Assembly (NCBI GenBank): GCA_017984655.1
Contig: JAGNZB010000055.1
Coordinates: forward strand, 1-7,838
Direction: 5' to 3'
Length of the DNA stretch: 7,838 bases
Source of the DNA: Candidatus Altimarinota bacterium
Lineage (GTDB): Bacteria; Patescibacteriota; Gracilibacteria; RBG-16-42-10
Below are positions 5,620 to 7,838 of this stretch, piece after piece. Under the pieces are notes generated by a model, which saw nothing but the letters and a program-made list of their open reading frames with translations, was not told where the DNA came from and did not search any database. Each line of letters starts with the position of its first letter. Positions within the stretch are counted from its first letter, which is position 1. Position numbers and translations under genes: made by a program.

Positions 5620-6819
5620 ATGATGTCCCCCCCCAAAGAAACGAAAATCTATCTTCGTGTTGAAAAAGAGACCAAAGCAAAAGAGCCCTCTCGGTTTGCT
5701 GTAATGAAGGATGCCTTTCTCAAGAGCGTGGATAGCACTACCAAGAAGATAAGGTTAATTAAGTTTCCCAAGCTGAAATTTAGGTTTGTTTTGCCAGGTA
5801 GACTGCAAAAGAAAGAGCAAACTGAGAAAGCGGAGCATGTCGATGCTGCGATTCCCTTAGTGAATGAAACAATGGCACCATGGCAGCAACGTTGGCATTA
5901 TGCAAAGCGTGCTTTTGTGAGGAGCTTGTATGAGCTGCGTCGCAATATCTTGCGTTCTTTGGCGACTATTTTGATCATCTCGCTCGTCCTTAGTACGCTC
6001 AGTATTGCTTTGGTGGTTTCATTTTTGACTGAAGCTGGTATCAGTATCATCAATACGAAAATTGATACTAGTATTGAGATTCAGGAAGCAGCTACATTTG
6101 ATGCGGTTCAGCCTTTGATTCAAGAATTGCAGGTTCTGCCCTACATCACTAAGGTGGTTTATATTAGTAAGAATCAGGCGCTTGAAGACTTTAGGGCTGA
6201 TCATCCTGAGTTGCCAGACTTTCTTAATACCTATGATATTGCTAATCCCCTGCCAGCTACTTTGCGTGTCAGTTTGAGTGATCCCAAGAAATATAGCGAT
6301 TTGATTAGTTTTTTGGATCGCAAACAAAATAGTCAGTTGATCAATTTAGCTAAGGCTCGTGATAATTTTTCTGATCGTACGAGAATTGAGCAGCTGATTA
6401 GTATCACTGATAGTGTCAAGTACTTCCTCTACCTGTTTGTGACATTTTTTGCTGCTATTGGTGTCTTGATTATCATTTCTACGGTGCAACTCAGTCTCAA
6501 TGCCCGGAAACGTGAATTGTCGATTATGCAGGTTGTTGGTGCTTCGTATCAGAAGATCTTGTTGCCTTTTGGCACCGAGGCTGGGATCTTGAGTCTGCTG
6601 AGTACCGTCCTAGCACTGATCTTTTTATGGACCTTCGGACAGAGATTGTCACCTTTTGCAGTGCAATACTTTGGCAGTGATAGTGCTAACATTGTTCACT
6701 TTCTTCAGGCTAATAGCGTCATCATTGCTCTGATGTTGTTTGGTGTGGCAGTGGCAATTACCTTGATCACCACTTGGCTGACCGTGTGGCGCTATCTCAA
6801 AAGCCAAAGGCTTTTTTAG
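5620..6819 (+). CDS. ftsX: Cell-division permease-like protein FtsX with a long basic N-terminal extension
   Basis: FtsX is the membrane partner of the ATPase FtsE; the complex activates peptidoglycan hydrolases at the division site. The 399 aa exceed the usual 290-350. The recognisable family region starts near residue 94 (KRAFVRSLYELRRNILRS) and has TM1 (about 114-135), an extracytoplasmic domain (about 140-260), TM2 (about 265-290), the FtsX signature ARKRELSIMQVVGAS (295-309) with LLPFGTEAG, TM3 (about 322-340) and TM4 (about 365-390). Residues 1-93 are Lys/Arg-rich, cytoplasmic and not family-like. I chose ATG 5620 (ATG 5623 is equivalent) because AAGAGAG precedes it; a TTG at 5569 in the same frame lies upstream of the predicted transcription start. 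Codons 3-5 contain an uninterrupted C8. No ftsE adjoins it: tsaE diverges upstream and tatD converges downstream, so ftsX appears to be transcribed alone. Confidence 0.93.
   Translation: MMSPPKETKIYLRVEKETKAKEPSRFAVMKDAFLKSVDSTTKKIRLIKFPKLKFRFVLPGRLQKKEQTEKAEHVDAAIPLVNETMAPWQQRWHYAKRAFVRSLYELRRNILRSLATILIISLVLSTLSIALVVSFLTEAGISIINTKIDTSIEIQEAATFDAVQPLIQELQVLPYITKVVYISKNQALEDFRADHPELPDFLNTYDIANPLPATLRVSLSDPKKYSDLISFLDRKQNSQLINLAKARDNFSDRTRIEQLISITDSVKYFLYLFVTFFAAIGVLIIISTVQLSLNARKRELSIMQVVGASYQKILLPFGTEAGILSLLSTVLALIFLWTFGQRLSPFAVQYFGSDSANIVHFLQANSVIIALMLFGVAVAITLITTWLTVWRYLKSQRLF
5627..5634 (+). repeat. C8 homopolymer inside codons 3-5 of ftsX
   Basis: Eight consecutive C residues follow the ATG ATG T of ftsX. 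Loss of one C leads to a stop after about 25 further codons, and gain of one C leads to a stop about ten codons on. The tract is thus a potential on/off slippage site or a place where a sequencing indel would matter. Confidence 0.9.
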
Positions 6820-7564
6820 TATTCTGATAAACTTGGGTAGCAAAGCTGTCTAAGTCTTGGTGTCTGAGTTGAGCTAAGTATTGAGCAGTATCAACGACAA
6901 ATGATGGTTCGCATCTTTGACCTCGCTGTGGGACTGGAGCTAGAAAGGGGGCGTCAGTTTCGATAATGAGACGGTCACTGGGAATTGTCATGCTCGCTTC
7001 TCGCAGTGCTGTAGCATTGGCAAAGGTGACAATACCGCTAAGTGAGATATAGCCTCCAAGCTCGCAGATCCAAGACACATCAGCTGCTGTGCCTGTGAAG
7101 CAGTGAACAATAAATCGAAGGCCAGGATACTGCGATAGAATGGCTTTGGTGTCATCAAATGCATCGCGAATATGTAAAACTATTGGTTTATGGTACTGCA
7201 TGGCTAGTTGGATTTGAGCATGCAGGGTCTTTTGCTGAGCTTGTTTGTCAGTAGGGGCTCGGAAATAATCCAGGCCAGCTTCACCTACTGCAATCACTCG
7301 CGGAAGTCCTAGGCGGTCTTCAATCCACTGTTGTACTACCTCATTCCATTCATTGGCATGGTAAGGGTGAATACCAATCACCTGATAGCAATGGGGATGT
7401 GAAAGTAGTAACTCAAATCGATCGACATTGCTTTGGTGGTCATTGCCAACAATAATCAGTTTATTGACTCCTCGTTCTAGGGCTCTAGCGATCACTGCTT
7501 CGCGATCGGCATCAAATTCAGCTAGTTGGATATGACAGTGGCTATCGATAAACTCGAGACTCAT
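6797..7564 (-). CDS. tatD: TatD-family metal-dependent deoxyribonuclease
   Basis: TatD proteins are TIM-barrel metallohydrolases with 3'-5' exonuclease activity on DNA or RNA and have been linked to DNA repair and fragmentation. The 255 aa match the family length. The metal ligands are all visible: DSHCH (H9, H11), VGEAGLDY (E95), VLHIRDA (H131), IVHCFTG (H154) and IETDAPFLAP (D204). In the following PxRGxRNEP motif the usual Asn is Cys218 (RCEPSFV), a change at a well-conserved but non-ligand position. The ATG at 7564 overlaps the TGA of the upstream gene (ATGA), so translation is probably coupled; there is no Shine-Dalgarno. The 3' end overlaps the ftsX end by 23 bp. TatD versus close relatives such as YcfH or YjjV cannot be separated here, so the symbol is by family. 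Confidence 0.94.
   Translation of the reverse strand: MSLEFIDSHCHIQLAEFDADREAVIARALERGVNKLIIVGNDHQSNVDRFELLLSHPHCYQVIGIHPYHANEWNEVVQQWIEDRLGLPRVIAVGEAGLDYFRAPTDKQAQQKTLHAQIQLAMQYHKPIVLHIRDAFDDTKAILSQYPGLRFIVHCFTGTAADVSWICELGGYISLSGIVTFANATALREASMTIPSDRLIIETDAPFLAPVPQRGQRCEPSFVVDTAQYLAQLRHQDLDSFATQVYQNTKKAFGF
6799..6817. terminator. Small bidirectional-type terminator hairpin in the overlapping ends of ftsX and tatD
   Basis: AAAAGCC (6799-6805), loop AAA (6806-6808) and GGCTTTT (6809-6815) form a 7-bp stem. On the plus strand it runs into T6 (6812-6817), on the minus strand into T4. It lies wholly within the coding overlap of the two convergent genes, encoding KSQRLF at the end of FtsX and KKAFGF at the end of TatD. 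Only three pairs are G-C, so it may be weak, especially leftward. The convergent context supports a terminator role. Confidence 0.55.
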
Positions 7565-7838
7565 ACTAAGAAGCGATCAAAGATAGAACTATAAGCACGG
7601 AGATGTACTACATTGCTCACACACCACTGCTCATGGCCGATTGGTTGGACTAGGAACTCGAGTTCGTAGCGACCACGTTCTTCGAGCTTGATGGTGAAAA
7701 TTACTTGATCACCTTGGATCTTTGGTGTGCAAGTAAATGGTTTCTTGTAGCGCTCTTCGATGGTAATGTTGGCAAAGGCGTCAATGATTTTTGCTTTGAT
7801 GGTGATTGGCTTTTGGTACTTTCTGTAGAGCTTATGTG
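7561..7838 (-). CDS. Unrecognised protein, C-terminal 91 residues only (gene runs off the right edge)
   Basis: A minus-strand frame is open from the window edge to TGA at 7563-7561 and overlaps the tatD start as ATGA, a junction typical of coupled genes. The visible 91 residues alternate hydrophobic and charged or polar residues (ITIKAKIIDAFANITIEE, then QVIFTIKLEERGRYELEFLV), which suggests consecutive beta strands. The tail ends HLRAYSSIFDRFLV. There is no membrane segment in this part. I do not recognise a family. The start and most of the protein lie outside the window. The junction and the uninterrupted frame make it a likely real gene. Confidence 0.75.
   Translation of the reverse strand, partial: HKLYRKYQKPITIKAKIIDAFANITIEERYKKPFTCTPKIQGDQVIFTIKLEERGRYELEFLVQPIGHEQWCVSNVVHLRAYSSIFDRFLV

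Noticed and set aside
5567..5680. Longer tsaE start at 5680, adding 38 residues
   Set aside because: The extra residues do not resemble TsaE, overlap the ftsX start and lie upstream of the predicted tsaE transcription start.
6019..6327. Minus-strand frame of 102 codons inside ftsX
   Set aside because: It is wholly antisense to the FtsX extracytoplasmic domain, whose protein-level match to FtsX is clear, and has no start context of its own.
1..7838. A defence island, prophage, transposon or CRISPR system
   Set aside because: No transposase, integrase, phage structural or effector gene is seen, nor any direct-repeat array; nearly all genes are housekeeping and collinearly packed.

Overview
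This is a densely packed bacterial window with no RNA genes, insertion sequences or CRISPR arrays that I can see. Stop codons TAA, TGA and TAG all end recognisable genes, so the standard code fits. The content is housekeeping: RNA decay, ribosome, tRNA modification, cell division, DNA repair and a TatD-type nuclease. Genes overlap or nearly touch, most starts lack a Shine-Dalgarno sequence, and two proteins (the 481-residue membrane-anchored protein and the 91-residue C-terminal fragment) are unrecognised. This would suit a small-genome uncultivated lineage such as Patescibacteria/CPR. That assignment is an inference of low confidence; nothing in the window fixes the taxon.

Layout. From about 5593 down to 1 there is a leftward block: tsaE (tRNA t6A synthesis ATPase), a CPBP-family membrane protease, rpsO (ribosomal protein S15), pnp (polynucleotide phosphorylase), an unrecognised membrane-anchored extracytoplasmic protein, and a family-4 uracil-DNA glycosylase interrupted by an in-frame TAA. 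Neighbours overlap (tsaE/CPBP by 35 nt, pnp/unknown by 4 nt) or lie 12 to about 50 nt apart (94 nt for CPBP to the shorter rpsO start). They could form one long transcript, probably with an extra input at rpsO. ftsX alone runs rightward (5620-6819) from a compact divergent promoter region shared with tsaE. It meets the leftward tatD tail to tail, with the two coding ends overlapping by 23 bp inside a small hairpin that looks like a terminator. tatD in turn overlaps by 4 nt with an upstream gene of unknown function that runs off the right edge.

How the genes fit together. rpsO-pnp is a classical conserved pair linking ribosome supply and mRNA turnover. tsaE supports decoding fidelity through t6A37. 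ftsX encodes a division and cell-wall-hydrolase regulator, here without an adjacent ftsE and with an unusually long basic cytoplasmic N-terminus. I found no clear novel multi-gene system. The points most worth a second look are the broken UDG whose family-like sequence continues past the stop, the C8 tract right after the ftsX start, the structured two-start leader of rpsO, the terminator embedded in overlapping gene ends, and the unknown surface protein coupled to pnp.
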